64,000 nt of DNA, from contig NZ_PEBH01000004.1 in NCBI RefSeq assembly GCF_008698235.1, positions 1-64,000 of the forward strand, in the 5' to 3' direction. Position numbers and translations under genes: made by a program. Of the stretch, positions 60,597-64,000 are shown piece by piece. Every line of letters begins with the position of its first letter. Positions within the stretch are counted from its first letter, which is position 1. The notes below the pieces were generated by a model, which was given only the letters and a program-made list of their open reading frames with translations, ran no database searches and was not told where the DNA came from. The DNA is from Bifidobacterium rousetti (GTDB lineage: Bacteria > Actinomycetota > Actinomycetes > Actinomycetales > Bifidobacteriaceae).

Positions 60597-61217
60597 ATGT
60601 CGATTGCATCGGAAGAAGCGAAGAACCAGCTCGATCGGATCGTGGCGTTGGGATACCCGGATGTGGCGGATATGAGCGCCGCCGCGTTCCGCTCCCTCGC
60701 GCGTCCGCTGATCGAGGCGCTCGAACACTCCGATCTCGGCGCGGACATACTGCTGGTGCCGACGCGCGAGCTCGTCTCTCCCGAGTCGCTGATCGCCCGA
60801 ACCTCCATCAACCGCATGGCCGGATTCACGACGATGCCGCCGCGCGACATCGCCAGCTTCCTGCCGCAGGACGGGTTCGAACCGCCGGAGGGGCCGTTCT
60901 ACCTCGTCGTCGAACCGCACACCGGCACCTGCTACATCAACCGCGAGCCGGACGTTGCGCGCAAGCTCATCGACTCCGACGAGCGCATGCCGCTCACATT
61001 GGAGGAGGGGCTGGCGATCGCCACGCAGCACCCCGAATGGCTGCTGGAGAAGAACGGGTTCAACCTGCTCGGATCGCGTTCGGCGGACGGCCGCGTGCCG
61101 AGCATCTGGATGAGTCAGAACGCGCCGCGGCTCGGCGCCGTGTGGCCGAACTCGCGTCACACCTGGCTCGGCAACGCCTACTGCGTGGCCCGTCGCGGGG
61201 TGAGCCTGTTCCGGTAG
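60597..61217 (+). CDS. DUF5701-like protein
   Basis: 206-residue soluble protein of unknown function, similar in layout to the actinobacterial DUF5701 family: an N-terminal QLDRIVALGYPDVADMS helix pair, LLVPTRELVSPESL, and a C-terminal VPSIWMSQNAPRLGAVWPNSRH. No catalytic motif recognised. Divergent from asd. Confidence 0.6.
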   Translation: MSIASEEAKNQLDRIVALGYPDVADMSAAAFRSLARPLIEALEHSDLGADILLVPTRELVSPESLIARTSINRMAGFTTMPPRDIASFLPQDGFEPPEGPFYLVVEPHTGTCYINREPDVARKLIDSDERMPLTLEEGLAIATQHPEWLLEKNGFNLLGSRSADGRVPSIWMSQNAPRLGAVWPNSRHTWLGNAYCVARRGVSLFR

Positions 61218-61243
61218 CGGGCCGATCCCGGAATCGGGCCGTC

Positions 61244-62680
61244 TCAGCGGCGGAACAGGAGGCGGCGCAGGGGGATGGTGACGGCGTAGAGGAGAAGGCC
61301 GGCGAGGGTCGCGGTGGTGGCGAAGACGGCGGGGCGGCGCATCTGGTCGCGGGCGCTGACGCCGTCGGTGACGCAGTGGTCCTCGAACCAGACGCGCAGC
61401 TCGTCGTGCGAGTAGCGGCCGACCAGTTCGCCCCACGTGAGCATGCGCGTGGTGTACGTGGACGGATGGTCCTCATGGAACTCGAACAGGCGGATGCCGC
61501 GCAGACGCGACTTCGGGCCGTAGCACTCGAACCCGCAGGTGGGCGCGTAGCCCAGATCGATGCCGTCGTCGTGTCCGACGAACGAGTTCTTGTGGTCGTG
61601 TCCGCAGAACAGCGCGAAGTAGCCGCCGGCCTCGCGCATCGCGTCGACCTCGCCCACGTTCTCGTCGGCGCAGCCGATGCCCTCGCCGAGACGCGAGCCA
61701 GGACGGCACTTCGACTCATCGAGCACGAAGCAGCGGCCGGCGAAGGTGCGCGAACCCTCCACCGCGTTCGGCGTCCACGCCGGCACCTCCTTCAACACGT
61801 CGTAGAACTCCTGCGGCGGGATGTGCTGGAACGCGATCGCGGGCACGGGCCTGCCGTCGCCGTTGCGCGAGGCCAGCTCGCGCTGCACGTCGCCCAGCCA
61901 TGCGATCGCCTCGGGGGAGGGGGTGCCGTAGCCGTCGGAGTCGGCCAGATCGAGGCCACGCGGGTTCGTCGCGTAGAGCGGGTACTGCGCGTCGCGTTCG
62001 GCGGGGGTGTTCTTGTCTGCGTAATCGCCCGAATTGACCATCATCACGCTCATCGCGATGTGGCCGGAGCCGTCGGACGATTCGACCGGAAGGGCGAACG
62101 TGCCGGGCTCGAACGCGAGCGGGTCGGGGCGGGGCGCGTCGGGATCGTCGGACGCGGGCGCCTCGGGATTGAGGCATCCGGGCAGCTCGCGGTAGAGGTC
62201 GTCCTGCTCCTCGGCGAGGATGCCGCACTGGAAGTCGTGGTTGCCGTACGTCGCGGCGAACGGCACGCCGGCGTCGACGACGGGCCCGAGGAACGCGGCG
62301 AACGTGCGGCGCACCTTGGCGCGCGTCTCGTCCATCAGGTCGTCGGGCGTGACGATGTCGTCGACCGGGTCGACGTCGGGATTGCGGCGTTCGGCGATAC
62401 GGCGTTTGACGCCGCGCAGCTTCGCCTCGAGCTCGGTGACGAGACGGACGCGCGCGCCGGGCTGCTCGCCGCGGCGGCGCAGGAAGGTGTCGATGTAGGC
62501 GGGATCGTAGCCGCGGATCTGATCGCCGGTCAGCACCACCAGATCGGGATCGGCCTTGCGGATCGCCTCGCGGATCAGATGGATAGTATCGGGGTCGACC
62601 TCCGGCTTGTCCTGGATGTCGGCCATCTGCAGCACGCGGAAGGTGCCGTCCTCGCGGAATCGCAGTGTCATGGCTCCCAT
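61244..62680 (-). CDS. Calcineurin-like metallophosphoesterase with C-terminal membrane helix
   Basis: About 478 residues. Metal-binding motifs QMADIQD, VLTGDQI, ATYGNHDF, IAFQHIP and FCGHDHKN. The C-terminal helix FATTATLAGLLLYAV anchors it to the membrane. It resembles purple-acid/DCR2-like phosphatases; substrate unknown. The ATG at 62671, with TACCAT 7 nt upstream, is an alternative start to 62680. Confidence 0.87.
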   Translation of the reverse strand: MGAMTLRFREDGTFRVLQMADIQDKPEVDPDTIHLIREAIRKADPDLVVLTGDQIRGYDPAYIDTFLRRRGEQPGARVRLVTELEAKLRGVKRRIAERRNPDVDPVDDIVTPDDLMDETRAKVRRTFAAFLGPVVDAGVPFAATYGNHDFQCGILAEEQDDLYRELPGCLNPEAPASDDPDAPRPDPLAFEPGTFALPVESSDGSGHIAMSVMMVNSGDYADKNTPAERDAQYPLYATNPRGLDLADSDGYGTPSPEAIAWLGDVQRELASRNGDGRPVPAIAFQHIPPQEFYDVLKEVPAWTPNAVEGSRTFAGRCFVLDESKCRPGSRLGEGIGCADENVGEVDAMREAGGYFALFCGHDHKNSFVGHDDGIDLGYAPTCGFECYGPKSRLRGIRLFEFHEDHPSTYTTRMLTWGELVGRYSHDELRVWFEDHCVTDGVSARDQMRRPAVFATTATLAGLLLYAVTIPLRRLLFRR

Positions 62681-62885
62681 GGTACGCGAGTCGCCCGAGC
62701 GAGGCGCCGAGCAGGGCGCACGAGAGGAGCGGGGCGACGCCGCGATACTGTGAGATGCGCGACATTACGGGCGAAATCGCGCGAAACGGCGATCTCAATC
62801 GCAACATAGTGGACGCGGCGGGGCGTTGGGACGCGTCCTCGGTAGGATGGGGGATTACGCATGTTACGTGTGCGTAAACGAATGA

Positions 62886-64000
<1,115 letters not shown>

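Overview
The window comes from a high-GC Gram-positive actinobacterium, almost certainly a Bifidobacterium. The best evidence is a GH127 beta-L-arabinofuranosidase whose active-site residues fall at the same numbers as in Bifidobacterium longum HypBA1. Supporting evidence is a HAIR/HspR-type clpB promoter, a Tad pilus locus, a MurT/GatD pair and many likely leaderless genes. Most of the window is housekeeping backbone. Inserted into it are a carbohydrate-import cluster, a PTS operon of different composition and several intergenic tracts packed with hairpin repeats. I see no tRNA, rRNA, CRISPR array, insertion sequence or prophage.

Layout. 1-4.7 kb: the 3' part of ftsY (its first 77 bases duplicate a later part of the same gene, so this may be a contig-end artefact), then nitrogen control genes amtB, glnB and an ACT-less glnD. 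4.7-5.2 kb: a structured inverted repeat and a dense DnaA-box cluster far from any dnaA gene. 5.2-13.1 kb: MATE transporter, dnaB, murT-gatD (lipid II amidation), a phasin-like protein and a UbiB-family kinase. 13.1-16.8 kb: three copies of a 160-bp three-hairpin element around a putative AbiEi/PD-(D/E)XK protein, then an AAA/DUF4143 ATPase preceded by three operator-like palindromes. 16.8-24.05 kb: LacI regulator, ABC importer (binding protein plus two permeases) and GH127, a self-contained route for importing and hydrolysing arabinofuranosyl oligosaccharides, with LacI operators over the promoter. 24.05-28.6 kb: tandem hairpins, yggS, acylphosphatase, a PfpI-family protein, a DUF4190-type membrane protein and an FAH-family hydrolase.

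29.0-33.9 kb holds a beta-glucoside PTS operon (GH1 6-phospho-beta-glucosidase and EIIBCA) with a divergent LicT/BglG antiterminator. Both leaders carry a ribonucleic antiterminator (RAT) element, and the PTS leader has a textbook overlapping terminator. 33.9-38 kb: a Fic protein and clpB. 38-46.6 kb: gluQ, a glycerophosphodiesterase, rlmH-upp, a hypothetical gene, a Nudix/histidine-phosphatase fusion (MutT1-like) and ppk1. 46.6-52.2 kb: the Tad pilus locus, with tadZ-tadA-tad(BC) on the minus strand and flp-tadE-tadF on the plus strand; the two membrane platform proteins appear fused. 52.3-64 kb: a lipid kinase, a TetR regulator, dnaX, recR, split aspartokinase subunits, asd, a DUF5701-like protein, a metallophosphoesterase and the 5' part of leuA.

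Two genome-scale signals recur. At least seven genes have an ATG placed 6-8 nt after a TANNNT hexamer with no usable Shine-Dalgarno sequence, as expected for leaderless mRNAs. Intergenic spaces are unusually rich in hairpin families, each apparently different.
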